NCBI RefSeq assembly: GCF_017875275.1
Contig: NZ_JAGGML010000001.1
Span: 2,048,501 to 2,112,500 of the forward strand
Reading direction: 5' to 3'
Source: Xanthobacter flavus
GTDB lineage: Bacteria; Pseudomonadota; Alphaproteobacteria; Rhizobiales; Xanthobacteraceae
DNA: 64,000 bases
Position 1 is the stretch's first letter. Every line of letters starts with the position of its first letter. Positions 1 to 11,145 of the stretch are shown here, piece after piece. A model generated the notes under the pieces. That model searched no databases. It worked only from the letters and a program-made list of their open reading frames with translations, and was not told the DNA's origin. Position numbers and translations under genes: made by a program.

Positions 1-80
1 AGCTCGGGCGCGGCGGGGAGAGGCGGAGCAGGAAGTGCGGCACGGCGCGTCCTCTTTCGGGCGGTTCTAGGTGTGTCGGA

Positions 81-3035
81 TCAGCCCAGGGCTTCCTCGA
101 GGAAGGCCTTGAGCTGGGCCATGTGCTTGGACATCAGGCCGGTGGCGGTGGCGGCGGACGCGGGACGGCCGGCATAGCGCGGACGCTTCGCCGCGCCGCC
201 CGCCTGCTCCAGCACCCACTCCAGATAGGGCTGCACGAAGGCCCAGGATCCCTGGTTCTTCGGCTCTTCCTGGCACCACACCACCTCGGCGTTCTTGAAG
301 CGGCCGAGTTCCTGCACCAGCGTCTTGAGCGGGAACGGATAAAGCTGCTCCACGCGCAGCAGGTAGACATCGTCCACGCCGCGCTTCTCGCGCTCCTCCA
401 GCAGGTCGTAATAGACCTTGCCCGAGGACAGCACGACGCGGCGGATCTTGTCGTCCGGCTTCAGCTTGACGCCGCTCTCGTCCGGGTGCGACTGGGCGTC
501 GTCCCACAGCACGCGGTGGAAGGTGGTGCCGGTCACCATGTCGGAGAGGTCGGACACCGCCCGCTTGTGGCGGAGCAGCGACTTGGGCGTCATCAGGATG
601 AGCGGCTTGCGGAATTCCCGCTTCATCTGCCGGCGCAGGATGTGGAAGTAGTTGGCCGGGGTGGTGACGTTGGCTACCTGCATGTTGTCCTCGGCGCACA
701 GCTGCAGATAGCGCTCGAGGCGGGCGGAGGAGTGCTCCGGACCCTGGCCCTCATAGCCGTGCGGCAGCAGGCAGACGAGGCCGGACATGCGCAGCCACTT
801 GCGCTCGCCCGAGGAGATGAACTGGTCGAACACCACCTGCGCGCCGTTGGCGAAGTCGCCGAACTGCGCCTCCCAGAGCACCAGCGTGTTGGGCTCGGAC
901 AGCGTGTAGCCATACTCGAAGCCGAGCACCGCCTCCTCCGAGAGCATCGAATTGATGACCTCGTACTTGGCCTGGGTGTCGGAGAGGTGGTTGAACGGCT
1001 TGTAGCGGGCCTCGGTCTCCTGGTCGAGCAGCACCGAATGGCGCTGGGAGAAGGTGCCGCGCTCCACGTCCTGGCCGGACAGGCGGACCGGGTTGCCTTC
1101 CAGCAGCAGGGAGGAGAAGGCGAGCGCCTCGCCGGTCGCCCAGTCGATGCCCTTGCCGTCCGCGATGGCCTTCTTGCGGTTGTCGAGGAAGCGCTGGATG
1201 GTGCGGTGGACCTGGAAGCCCTCCGGCACGGTGGTGATCTTCTCGCCGATCGCCTTCAGCTCGTCTTCCGGCACGCCGGTGTTGCCGCGGCGCGGATCGT
1301 CATCCTCGTGGGTGGGCTTGAAGCCGGCCCAGCGGCCGTCGAGCCAGTCGGCCTTGTTGGGCTTGTAGGCCTGGCCGGCCTCGTGCTCGGCCTCGAGGCG
1401 GTCCCGCCACGCATTGCGCATGGTGTCCACCTCGCCGGCGGTCACGACGCCCTCGTTCTCCAGCTTCCTGGTGTACAGCTCCAGCACGCTCGGGTGCTGG
1501 CGGATCACCTTGTACATCTTCGGCTGGGTGAACGCGGGCTCGTCGCCCTCGTTGTGGCCGAAGCGGCGGTAGCAGAACATGTCCACCACCACCGGCTTGT
1601 GGAAGCGCTGGCGGAATTCGGTGGCCACCTTGGCGCAGAACACCACGGATTCCGGATCGTCGCCGTTGCAGTGGAAGATCGGCGCCTCGATCATCTTCGC
1701 CACATCCGACGGATAGGGCGAGGAGCGCGAGTAGCGCGGATTGGTGGTGAAGCCGATCTGATTGTTGATGATGAAGTGGATCGAGCCGCCGGTGCGGTGA
1801 CCCTTCAGGCCGGAAAGGCCGAGGCACTCGGCCACCACGCCCTGGCCGGCGAAGGCCGCGTCGCCGTGCAGCAGCAGCGGCAGCACCTTGGTGCGCTCGG
1901 TGTCGCCGAGCTGGTCCTGCTTGGCGCGCGCCTTGCCCAGCACCACGGGATCGACGATCTCGAGATGGGACGGGTTGGCGGTCAGCGACAGGTGGACCTT
2001 GTTGTTGTCGAACTCGCGGTCGGACGAGGCACCGAGGTGGTACTTCACGTCGCCGGAGCCCTCGACCTCGTCGGGGGCCCAGGAGCCGCCCTTGAACTCG
2101 TGGAACAGCGCCCGGTGTGGCTTGCCCATCACCTGGGTGAGCACGTTCAGCCGGCCGCGGTGAGCCATGCCGAACACGATGTCCTTCACGCCCAGGTTGC
2201 CGCCGCGCTTGATGATCTGCTCCAGCGCCGGGATCAGGCTTTCGCCGCCGTCGAGGCCGAAGCGCTTGGTGCCGGTGAACTTCACGTCGAGGAACTTCTC
2301 GAAGCCCTCCGCCTCAACCAGCTTGTTGAGGATGGCGCGCTTGCCCTCGCGGGTGAAGGTGACTTCCTTGTCGACGCCCTCGATGCGCTCCTGGATCCAC
2401 GCCTTCTCCTCGGGCGAGGAGATGTGCATGAACTCGACGCCCACGGACGCGCAATAGGTGCGGCGCAGGATGGCGACCATCTGGCGGACGGTCGCGAATT
2501 CGAGGCCGAGCACATGGTCGATGAAGATCTTGCGGTCGAGGTCAGCCTCGTAGAAGCCGTAGGAGGCCGGGTCCAGCTCCGGCGCCTCGCGCGGGGGGGT
2601 GAGGCCCAGCGGGTCGAGATTGGCATGCAGATGGCCGCGCATGCGGTAGGCGCGGATCATCATCAGCGCCTTGACGGAATCGCGGGTGGCCTGCTGCACC
2701 TCGGTGGCGGAGAACTCGACGCCGGACTTCTGCGCCTTGGCCTTCACCTTCTCGGAGATGGCCTTCTCCACCTCGATCCACTGGCCATCCATGGCCGAGA
2801 CCAGCTCGCCATTGGCGTGCACCGGCCAGTGCGGCTTCTTCCAGGAGGCGCCGCGGGCGTTCTCGATCACCTGGTTGGGATCGTCCTTCAACGCCGCGAA
2901 GAAGGCCTGCCATTCGGCGCCGACCGAATTGGGATCGGTCTCATAGCGGGCGTAGAGATCCTCGATCCAGGCGGCATTGGCGCCATAGAGGAAGGAGGTG
3001 TTCAGGAAAACGTCGTTCTGTTCCGCGCGCGACAT
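81..3035 (-). CDS. sucA: 2-oxoglutarate dehydrogenase E1 component
   Basis: Thiamine-diphosphate-dependent E1 subunit of the 2-oxoglutarate dehydrogenase complex (TCA cycle), 984 aa, the usual length. The N-terminal E2-binding stretch (FLNTSFLYGANAAWIEDLY) is followed by the ThDP region with GMAHRGRLNVL and GDAAFAGQGVV. An in-frame extension of 56 codons upstream exists, but the family N-terminus begins at MSRAEQNDVFL, so I place the start at 3035. It lies downstream of mdh-sucC-sucD on the same strand, separated from sucD by 374 bp that include a hairpin. The E2 gene sucB is expected beyond the left edge; bases 1-80 hold nothing recognisable. Household carbon metabolism, not part of the nif system. 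Confidence 0.97.
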   Translation of the reverse strand: MSRAEQNDVFLNTSFLYGANAAWIEDLYARYETDPNSVGAEWQAFFAALKDDPNQVIENARGASWKKPHWPVHANGELVSAMDGQWIEVEKAISEKVKAKAQKSGVEFSATEVQQATRDSVKALMMIRAYRMRGHLHANLDPLGLTPPREAPELDPASYGFYEADLDRKIFIDHVLGLEFATVRQMVAILRRTYCASVGVEFMHISSPEEKAWIQERIEGVDKEVTFTREGKRAILNKLVEAEGFEKFLDVKFTGTKRFGLDGGESLIPALEQIIKRGGNLGVKDIVFGMAHRGRLNVLTQVMGKPHRALFHEFKGGSWAPDEVEGSGDVKYHLGASSDREFDNNKVHLSLTANPSHLEIVDPVVLGKARAKQDQLGDTERTKVLPLLLHGDAAFAGQGVVAECLGLSGLKGHRTGGSIHFIINNQIGFTTNPRYSRSSPYPSDVAKMIEAPIFHCNGDDPESVVFCAKVATEFRQRFHKPVVVDMFCYRRFGHNEGDEPAFTQPKMYKVIRQHPSVLELYTRKLENEGVVTAGEVDTMRNAWRDRLEAEHEAGQAYKPNKADWLDGRWAGFKPTHEDDDPRRGNTGVPEDELKAIGEKITTVPEGFQVHRTIQRFLDNRKKAIADGKGIDWATGEALAFSSLLLEGNPVRLSGQDVERGTFSQRHSVLLDQETEARYKPFNHLSDTQAKYEVINSMLSEEAVLGFEYGYTLSEPNTLVLWEAQFGDFANGAQVVFDQFISSGERKWLRMSGLVCLLPHGYEGQGPEHSSARLERYLQLCAEDNMQVANVTTPANYFHILRRQMKREFRKPLILMTPKSLLRHKRAVSDLSDMVTGTTFHRVLWDDAQSHPDESGVKLKPDDKIRRVVLSSGKVYYDLLEEREKRGVDDVYLLRVEQLYPFPLKTLVQELGRFKNAEVVWCQEEPKNQGSWAFVQPYLEWVLEQAGGAAKRPRYAGRPASAATATGLMSKHMAQLKAFLEEALG

Positions 3036-3359
3036 GGGCTTGTTCCCGGAAGACCGTGGCGCCTCACTCTCCTTGAGCGCATTTCGCGCGGAAAATGAAG
3101 CCCCAAGGCCGCTCGTCTGCCACAAATCCGGCGCCCGGCCCTTGCCGGACGCCCCATCACCCCCGAGAGGCTCGTGGCAGCCTTCGTCGGCGGTGCTCGA
3201 CAACCGCTATATGGGGAGCGCCGCAACCGGCCGAAAGATCGGCTCCGCCACCCACCCCGGACCGCGCTCGCCAGTCGCCGAACTTCATGGCGAGAGCGCG
3301 GCAAATGACCCTGCGGGAGCGGAATTCCAGAGGCTCCGCTCCTGTCCTTCCAAATGGCG

Positions 3360-3382
3360 ATCCCCCGGACGCGCCGGGGGAT
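3360..3382 (-). terminator. hairpin after sucD
   Basis: Perfect 9-bp inverted repeat (ATCCCCCGG / CCGGGGGAT, 5-nt loop) about 28 nt beyond the sucD stop. There is no clear T-run on the minus strand, so it may attenuate rather than fully terminate before sucA. The rest of the 374-bp sucD-sucA gap shows no gene. Confidence 0.45.
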
Positions 3383-3409
3383 GACCTTCCCGTGACGGGC
3401 GCCGCCCGC

Positions 3410-4294
3410 TCAGCCCTTGAGCACCTCGACGAGGGTCTTGCCGAGGCGCGCGGGGGACGGAGACACGCGGATGCCCGCCGCCTCCATGGCCGCGATCTTG
3501 TCCTCGGCGCCGCCCTTGCCGCCGGAGATGATGGCGCCGGCATGGCCCATGCGACGGCCGGGAGGGGCCGTGCGGCCGGCGATGAAGCCCACCATCGGCT
3601 TCTTGCGGCCCTTCTTCGCCTCGTCGGCGATGAACTGCGCGGCCTCTTCCTCGGCCGAGCCGCCGATCTCGCCGATCATGATGATCGACTCGGTCTTGGG
3701 GTCGGCGAGGAACATCTCCAGCACATCGATGAACTCGGTGCCCTTCACCGGGTCGCCGCCGATGCCGACCGCCGAGGTCTGGCCGAGGCCCACCTGGGAG
3801 GTCTGGAACACCGCTTCATAGGTCAGCGTGCCGGAGCGCGAGACCACGCCCACCGAGCCGGTCTTGAAGATGTTGGCCGGCATGATGCCGATCTTCGACT
3901 GGCCGGCGGTGACGATGCCGGGGCAGTTGGGGCCGATGAGGCGGCTCTTGGAGCCGGACAGCGCGCGCTTCACCTTCACCATGTCGAGCACCGGGATGCC
4001 CTCGGTGATGCAGACGATGAGCGGGATCTCCGCGTCGATCGCCTCCAGGATGGCGTCGGCGGCGCCCGGAGGCGGCACGTAGATCACCGAAGCGTCGGCG
4101 CCGGTGGCTTCCTTGGCCTCCAGCACGGTGTCGAACACCGGCAGGTTGAGGTGGGTGGTGCCACCCTTGCCCGGCGAGGTTCCACCGACCATCTTCGTCC
4201 CGTAGGCGATGGCCTGCTGGGCGTGGAAGGTGCCGTTCTTGCCGGTGAAGCCCTGGGTGATGACCTTGGTGTTGGCGTCGATCAGCACGGACAT
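3410..4294 (-). CDS. sucD: succinyl-CoA synthetase alpha subunit
   Basis: Alpha subunit of succinate-CoA ligase, 294 aa, which binds CoA and carries the phospho-histidine (motif GHAGAI in the C-terminal half). The N-terminus [20 protein letters not shown] is typical. A GTG codon lies directly before the chosen ATG; the ATG at 4294 overlaps the sucC stop as TGATG, which indicates translational coupling. Catalyses substrate-level phosphorylation in the TCA cycle together with sucC. Confidence 0.97.
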   Translation of the reverse strand: MSVLIDANTKVITQGFTGKNGTFHAQQAIAYGTKMVGGTSPGKGGTTHLNLPVFDTVLEAKEATGADASVIYVPPPGAADAILEAIDAEIPLIVCITEGIPVLDMVKVKRALSGSKSRLIGPNCPGIVTAGQSKIGIMPANIFKTGSVGVVSRSGTLTYEAVFQTSQVGLGQTSAVGIGGDPVKGTEFIDVLEMFLADPKTESIIMIGEIGGSAEEEAAQFIADEAKKGRKKPMVGFIAGRTAPPGRRMGHAGAIISGGKGGAEDKIAAMEAAGIRVSPSPARLGKTLVEVLKG

Positions 4295-5496
4295 CACGCA
4301 GCATCCTTCTTCACGGCAGCGACGATCTTCTGCGCCGCGTCATCGAGATCATCGGCAGGGATCACGTTGAGCCCGCTCTCACGGATGATCTGCTTGCCTT
4401 CTTCCACATTGGTGCCTTCGAGGCGCACCACGAGGGGCACCTGGAGGCCAACCGCCTTCACCGCCGCGATCACGCCGTTGGCGATCACGTCGCACTTCAT
4501 GATACCGCCGAAGATGTTGACGAGGATGCCCTTCACGTTCGGGTCGGCAGTGATGATCTTGAACGCCGCCGTCACCTTCTCCTCGTTGGCGCCGCCGCCC
4601 ACGTCGAGGAAGTTCGCCGGGCTCTCGCCGTAGAGCTGGATGATGTCGAGGGTCGCCATGGCGAGGCCCGCGCCGTTGACCATGCAGCCGATGGTGCCGT
4701 CGAGGGCGATGTAGGCGAGGTCGTACTTGGACGCCTCGATCTCCTTCTCGTCCTCTTCCGTCAGGTCGCGCAGCTCGGTGAGCTTGGGATGGCGGAACAG
4801 CGAGTTGGAATCGAAGGACACCTTGGCGTCGAGCACGCGCAGGTTGCCGTCCTTGGTGACGATGAGCGGGTTGATCTCCAGCATCGCCATGTCGGTCTCG
4901 ACGAAGGCGGTGTAGAGCACCTCGGCGAGCTTGCCGGCCTGCTTGGCGAGTTCGCCCGAAAGGCCGAGGGCCTTGGCGATCTTGCGGCCGTGGAAGCCTT
5001 GCACGCCGGTCACCGGATCCACCGAGAAGGTGATGATCTTCTCAGGGGTGGAGTGGGCGACTTCCTCGATGTCCATGCCGCCTTCGGTGGAGACCACGAA
5101 GGCCACCTGGGAGGTGGCGCGGTCGACGAGCAGGGAGATGTAGAACTCCTTCTCGATGTCCGAGCCTTCCTCGATATAGAGGCGGTTCACCTGCTTGCCG
5201 GCCGGGCCGGTCTGGATGGTGACGAGGGTGCGGCCGAGCATCTGGCCGACGAACTCCTTCACCTCGTCCACGGACTTGGCGAGGCGCACGCCGCCCTTCT
5301 CGCCAGCCTCGGGCTCCTTGAACTTGCCCTTGCCGCGGCCACCGGCGTGGATCTGCGACTTCACCACCCAGAGCGGGCCGCCCAGTTCCTTGGCGGCGGC
5401 TTCCGCCTCCTCGACCTTCAGCACGGGAATGCCGCGCGAGACCGGGGCGCCGAAGCTCTTCAGCAGCGCCTTGGCCTGATACTCGTGAATATTCAT
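4294..5496 (-). CDS. sucC: succinyl-CoA synthetase beta subunit
   Basis: Beta subunit (ATP-grasp fold, nucleotide and succinate binding), 400 aa, matching the family. It begins [16 protein letters not shown] and has [12 protein letters not shown] in the ATP-grasp part and [13 protein letters not shown] near the C-terminus. It overlaps sucD by one base. The 253-bp gap to mdh (5497-5749) holds no convincing gene. Confidence 0.97.
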   Translation of the reverse strand: MNIHEYQAKALLKSFGAPVSRGIPVLKVEEAEAAAKELGGPLWVVKSQIHAGGRGKGKFKEPEAGEKGGVRLAKSVDEVKEFVGQMLGRTLVTIQTGPAGKQVNRLYIEEGSDIEKEFYISLLVDRATSQVAFVVSTEGGMDIEEVAHSTPEKIITFSVDPVTGVQGFHGRKIAKALGLSGELAKQAGKLAEVLYTAFVETDMAMLEINPLIVTKDGNLRVLDAKVSFDSNSLFRHPKLTELRDLTEEDEKEIEASKYDLAYIALDGTIGCMVNGAGLAMATLDIIQLYGESPANFLDVGGGANEEKVTAAFKIITADPNVKGILVNIFGGIMKCDVIANGVIAAVKAVGLQVPLVVRLEGTNVEEGKQIIRESGLNVIPADDLDDAAQKIVAAVKKDAA

Positions 5497-5749
5497 CGTC
5501 CGTGTCCCTCAGGGTTGCGATGTGTCCCGTCCCCCGCCCCGGTCCGTCCCGGATCCCGCGCAAATGCGGGACCACCGTGTGCGGACCGCCTCCACCGCAG
5601 AAGGGGGGCCTGCGCCGCCGCGCCCGTCCCAGGGACAGGAGCGAAGAGGCCGGCGCCCCCGAGGAGGGGAACACTCGTCTCCTTCACCACGCCGGTTGTA
5701 CCCCGGCACGAAAACGGCGCGCCTTGCGGCACGCCGTCATTGAGCGAGA

Positions 5750-7442
<1,693 letters not shown>

Positions 7443-7784
7443 TCAGCTTCCGGTCTTCAGCGAACCGAGCTGGACGAAGGCGGGCTTGGCAGCGGGGGTC
7501 GCCGGGCGGGTCGGATCGTGCTCCTTCAGCACCTTGAACACCCGCTCCGCCATGGGATTGGACTTGATGAAGTCTTCATAGGCCTGCCCCAGCATGGTCT
7601 GGGCGGCGGAATAGATCTCCTCCTCGCTCATGCCGTCGAACTCGGCCGAGACGAGGTACTGGCCCATGCGCCGCAGGATGTGCAGGCGCAGCACCTGAAG
7701 CACCTCGGGCTGGTACTCGACCTGCAGCACCTCGAAGAACTCCTCGGCGCTTCCCAGGGACTTCAGCTTGTCGATGATGGACAT
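7443..7784 (-). CDS. nifW: nitrogenase-stabilising protein NifW
   Basis: 113-aa NifW-family protein (MSIIDKLKSLGSAEEFFEVL; ILRRMGQYLV), which interacts with the MoFe protein and is linked to its protection against oxygen or to late maturation. Length matches the family. Last gene of the nifV-nifP-nifW operon, 39 bp after nifP, under the sigma54/NifA promoter upstream of nifV. Confidence 0.93.
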   Translation of the reverse strand: MSIIDKLKSLGSAEEFFEVLQVEYQPEVLQVLRLHILRRMGQYLVSAEFDGMSEEEIYSAAQTMLGQAYEDFIKSNPMAERVFKVLKEHDPTRPATPAAKPAFVQLGSLKTGS

Positions 7785-7823
7785 GTCGCTCTTTCTCCTG
7801 TCGATCAGCTCAAGGCCGCGCTG

Positions 7824-8603
7824 TCAGGCCGCCTCGTCCGCGCTGGCCGGCCGGCCGCGCTGGCGCTCGCCCTGAAGATGCGTGAGGCGGGCTTCGAGAA
7901 ACTCGATCCGGTCCAGCAGGGAGACGATGGCCTCGCCCACCGGATCGGGCATGAGGTGATGCTCGAGGTCGATGCGGCCGTCGCCGAGCTTGCGGCGGTC
8001 GGAGGTGGGCTTCACCACCCGGCCGGGAATGCCGACCACCGTCATGGCGGGCGGAACGTCCTCGATCACCACCGAATTGGCGCCGACCCGGCAACCGGCC
8101 CCGACCGTGATCGGCCCGAGGATCTTCGCTCCGGCCCCCACCAGCACGCCGTCGCGCAGGGTGGGATGGCGCTTGCCCGCCGTCCAGGATGTGCCGCCCA
8201 GGGTCACGCCGTGGTACAGGGTGACGTCATCGCCGACCTCGGCCGTTTCGCCGATCACCACGCAGGCGCCGTGATCGATGAAGAAGCGCCGGCCGATGGT
8301 GGCGCCGGGGTGGATGTCCACATTGGTCAGGAAACGCCCCAGCCAGGACAGGAAGCGGGCCGGGAACTTCACCCCCCGCCGCCACAGCCGGCTGGCGAGG
8401 CGATGCCAGATGATGGCGTGGACACCGGGATAGGTGAGCACGATTTCAAGCGTGTGCCGCGCCGCCGGGTCGCGCGCCTTCACGCAGTTCACGTCCTCGC
8501 GGATGAGCTGCCAGACGGAGAAGGAGGCGGCCGGCGCGTCCGACGGAGCGACTGCGGCGAGGGGAACCTCGGTACCATGCCACTTCGGGCTTCCCATGAT
8601 CAT
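7824..8603 (-). CDS. nifP: serine O-acetyltransferase, nif-linked (NifP/CysE-like)
   Basis: 259-aa serine acetyltransferase that makes O-acetylserine for cysteine synthesis. It has an N-terminal helical domain and a C-terminal left-handed beta-helix with hexapeptide repeats, including [16 protein letters not shown] and YHGVTLGGT of the active-site region. Placed directly (3 bp) after nifV, it matches NifP, the dedicated serine acetyltransferase in other diazotrophs that meets the cysteine demand of nitrogenase Fe-S assembly. A second in-frame ATG lies two codons downstream. Confidence 0.9.
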   Translation of the reverse strand: MIMGSPKWHGTEVPLAAVAPSDAPAASFSVWQLIREDVNCVKARDPAARHTLEIVLTYPGVHAIIWHRLASRLWRRGVKFPARFLSWLGRFLTNVDIHPGATIGRRFFIDHGACVVIGETAEVGDDVTLYHGVTLGGTSWTAGKRHPTLRDGVLVGAGAKILGPITVGAGCRVGANSVVIEDVPPAMTVVGIPGRVVKPTSDRRKLGDGRIDLEHHLMPDPVGEAIVSLLDRIEFLEARLTHLQGERQRGRPASADEAA

Positions 8604-8606
8604 GGG

Positions 8607-9854
8607 TCAGGCTCCCATCACGGCGGCGTGGCGGCGCTTCAGCGCTTCCTCGGTGAAGCTGTCCTCGTACAGGCGGCGGAGCACCTGGGGCGTCACCGTC
8701 TCCTTGGTGCGCACCGAGAAGTCGCGCACCCGGGCGAGGATGGCGCGGCCGCGCGCCTCGTCCACCGCCAGTCCCTCGTCAGCGAGGGCCTTGGACACGG
8801 CGGCAAGACCCGAATGCTTGCCCAGCACCACGCGGTGGGAGCGGCCGAGCAACTCCGGGTTCAGCGCCTCGTAGGTGCCGCGATCCTTGAGCAGGCCGGC
8901 GACATGGATGCCGCTCTCGTGGGTGAACACGTCCTCGCCGACGATGGCCTTGGTGCGCGGCATGGCGCGGCCGGCCGCGGCCAGCACCTTTTCGGCCAGC
9001 GGGCGCAGCGCGCGCGGATCGATGCCGCATTCGGCGCGGGCGGTCTGGCGCAGCGCTATGGCCACCTCCTCCAGCGCCGCATTGCCGGCCCGCTCGCCGA
9101 GCCCGACCACGGTCACGCTGGCATGACGGGCGCCACCGGTGACGGCAGCGAGCGTGTTGGCGGTGGCAAGGCCGAGATCGTCATGCGCGTGGAACTCGAT
9201 CTCGAGATCCGTGGCATTGGCCACCCGGCGCACCAGCGCGTAGGTGGAGAAGGGATCGAGCACGCCCAGCGTGTCGGCGAGGCGCAGGCGGAAGGCGCCC
9301 GCCTCCCGTGCCACCTCGGCCACCTGGCACAGGAAATCGGGATCGGCCCGGGAAGCGTCCTCGCAGCCGATGGCAACGGTGAAGCCGAGCTTGGTGGCCA
9401 GCGTCGCCACATGCTTGAGGGCCGCCAGCGCCCAGTCACGGTCGCGGTTCAGCTTGCCCCGGAGCTGGCGGTCGGAGGTAGGAATGGAAAGGTTGACGTA
9501 GCTGACCCCCGCCGAGACCGCCGCGAACAGGTCTTCCTCGCTCATCCGGCACCAGGCGGCGACACGCAGCGGCAGCTTGAGGGAGACGATGGATCGCAGC
9601 GTCTCGATCTCCTCGTCGCCCATGGCGGGGGTGCCCGCCTCGATCTCCGGCACGCCGGCGGCGGCGAGCGCCTCGGCGATCTCGATCTTCTCGCGGCGGG
9701 TGAAGGCGACGCCCGGCGCCTGCTCACCGTCGCGGAGCGTCGTGTCGTTCAGGAAGACGGTGCGGGCGGCCGCACCCCCCGGCGTCGCGCCCCGCGCCTC
9801 CGCCGAGGCCCGGCCGGAGCGCCCAGATGTCAGCGATGGAGACTTCGCGAGCAT
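8607..9854 (-). CDS. nifV: homocitrate synthase NifV
   Basis: 415-aa homocitrate synthase; it condenses acetyl-CoA and 2-oxoglutarate to homocitrate, the organic ligand of FeMo-co. Motifs: LNDTTLRDGEQAPGVAF near residue 33, FHAHDDLGLATANTLAA in the TIM barrel, and FTHESGIHVAGLLKD. An in-frame frame extends up to 9941 but would run into the -24/-12 promoter at 9942-9956, so the ATG at 9854 is the start. The first 30 residues are low-complexity and poorly conserved in appearance. First gene of the nifV-nifP-nifW operon. Confidence 0.95.
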   Translation of the reverse strand: MLAKSPSLTSGRSGRASAEARGATPGGAAARTVFLNDTTLRDGEQAPGVAFTRREKIEIAEALAAAGVPEIEAGTPAMGDEEIETLRSIVSLKLPLRVAAWCRMSEEDLFAAVSAGVSYVNLSIPTSDRQLRGKLNRDRDWALAALKHVATLATKLGFTVAIGCEDASRADPDFLCQVAEVAREAGAFRLRLADTLGVLDPFSTYALVRRVANATDLEIEFHAHDDLGLATANTLAAVTGGARHASVTVVGLGERAGNAALEEVAIALRQTARAECGIDPRALRPLAEKVLAAAGRAMPRTKAIVGEDVFTHESGIHVAGLLKDRGTYEALNPELLGRSHRVVLGKHSGLAAVSKALADEGLAVDEARGRAILARVRDFSVRTKETVTPQVLRRLYEDSFTEEALKRRHAAVMGA

Positions 9855-9941
9855 GGTGTCGTCCTCACGTCCCGTGGCCCTCTTCGTCAGCCCGGTCCCG
9901 GAAGCCGTGCGCTGGGCCAGAAGCGGTTCGACACGGGTCAC

Positions 9942-9956
9942 GCAAAGCGCGTGCCA
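9942..9956 (-). promoter_or_regulatory. sigma54 promoter of nifV operon
   Basis: Minus strand reads TGGCAC-GCGCT-TTGC, a perfect -24/-12 element. The predicted start is near 9930, leaving a leader of about 75 nt before the nifV ATG. Two TGT-N10-ACA sites lie 60-90 bp further upstream. Confidence 0.9.
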
Positions 9957-10003
9957 GACATCTAAGCCACTCTGGATTCAGATAATTTCGCGTAGACGGC
10001 ACC

Positions 10004-10019
10004 TGTCGCAAAGCCGACA
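10004..10019. promoter_or_regulatory. NifA binding site (UAS), nifV proximal
   Basis: TGT-N10-ACA match, about 80 bp upstream of the predicted nifV transcription start, the usual distance for NifA activation. Confidence 0.8.
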
Positions 10020-10030
10020 GCCGGCAAGCT

Positions 10031-10046
10031 TGTCCGGGGTTCGACA
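10031..10046. promoter_or_regulatory. NifA binding site (UAS), nifV distal
   Basis: Second TGT-N10-ACA match, about 107 bp upstream of the predicted start. A third, imperfect one (TGT-N9-ACA) is at 10084-10098. Confidence 0.8.
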
Positions 10047-10209
10047 GGATCGCGACAGACGAGAGCGACGAGCCGAGCTGTCTTGTCGGTATCGGACATA
10101 CGTAAAACTACGTAACCCCCGCGTTTCACCCGGCGATTTCTTGGCGGCGGCGGACGAATTCACATGCCCGGACAAATATTCGTGCGCAGACGCTGCCGGC
10201 CCGGACCCG

Positions 10210-11052
10210 TCAGGCCGGGCCGATCACCACCTTCACGTCGGCGGGCTTGGCCCAATAGGGCGCGGAGGTCACCAGCACATGGGCGCCGGCCGCGGCATAG
10301 GCGGCGGCGTTGGAGAGGTTGACGCCGCCCGCCGCCGCCACCTTGGTGCCGGGCGCTCGCGCGAGGGTGACGGCCACCACCTGCCGGATCTCGTCCGGCG
10401 TCATCTTCTCGCACTGGAGCACGTCCGGGCCCGCGGCAAGCACGGCTTCCGCCTCCTCCAGCGTCTTCACCTCCACCACCACCTTCTTCTCCGGCGCCTG
10501 CCGGCGCAGCTGCGCGATGCCCTCGGCAGGATCGGCGAGGAAGGCGGCGTGTTCGGGAAAGAGCAGGAGGGTTTCCGACAGGCCGAGCCGGTGCGGAAAG
10601 GCGCCGCCGGCACGGATGGCGGCGATCATCTGCGCCTTGGCGCCGGGCAGGGTCTTGCGCGTCGTCACCACCGCCACCTCGGGCGAAACCGCACGCGCGG
10701 CGGCCACGATGTCGGCGGTGAGGGTGGCGATGCCGGAGAGATATTCCACCAGCGTCTGCGCCACCTTCCAGGCCCGGAAGATGGGACCGGCCGCACCCTC
10801 GGCGAGGAGGAAAGTGTCGCCCTTCGGCACCCGCGCCCCACTCGCCGCCAAAAGGTTGGCCGAGGCCCCGGCGGCGCGAAAAAGCTCGGCCGCCAGTTCC
10901 ACGCCGCACAGCGTGGTGTCGCCGCGCACCGCCATGGAGAGGCGCGCGGCATGCCCGGCGAGGCCGAGGCTCTCGGTCGTCAGGTCGCCATAAGGCGCAT
11001 CCTCGGCGAGGAGGGCGTCCACCATGGCCTGCGTCCACCAGCGGTAGGTCAT
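10210..11052 (-). CDS. modD: ModD-like nicotinate-nucleotide pyrophosphorylase homologue
   Basis: 280-aa protein of the NadC/ModD family. NadC-type features: DAPYGDLTTESLG near the N-terminus, a TRKTLPGAKA-type substrate loop, VVVEVKTLEEAEAVL and AAGGVNLSNAAAYAAAG. ModD versions accompany molybdenum genes, which fits a nif locus; the exact reaction of ModD is not established. I start at MTYRWWTQAM (11052). Last gene of the minus operon headed by the receiver gene at 14506. True NadC activity cannot be excluded from sequence. Confidence 0.82.
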   Translation of the reverse strand: MTYRWWTQAMVDALLAEDAPYGDLTTESLGLAGHAARLSMAVRGDTTLCGVELAAELFRAAGASANLLAASGARVPKGDTFLLAEGAAGPIFRAWKVAQTLVEYLSGIATLTADIVAAARAVSPEVAVVTTRKTLPGAKAQMIAAIRAGGAFPHRLGLSETLLLFPEHAAFLADPAEGIAQLRRQAPEKKVVVEVKTLEEAEAVLAAGPDVLQCEKMTPDEIRQVVAVTLARAPGTKVAAAGGVNLSNAAAYAAAGAHVLVTSAPYWAKPADVKVVIGPA

Positions 11053-11145
11053 GCCCGCATCCTGCGTCAATTCCGATACAGCAGGAGGCTTAGCGCGCGT
11101 CGGCACCCCGGTCCACAGGACAAAGCGCGACGCGACAATCGGGCC

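Noticed and set aside
123-3098. Plus-strand open frame of 991 codons opposite sucA
   Set aside because: Antisense shadow of sucA with low-complexity Ala/Leu/His composition.
9854-9941. N-terminal extension of NifV to 9941
   Set aside because: Would place the start within the sigma54 promoter region; the transcript begins near 9930.
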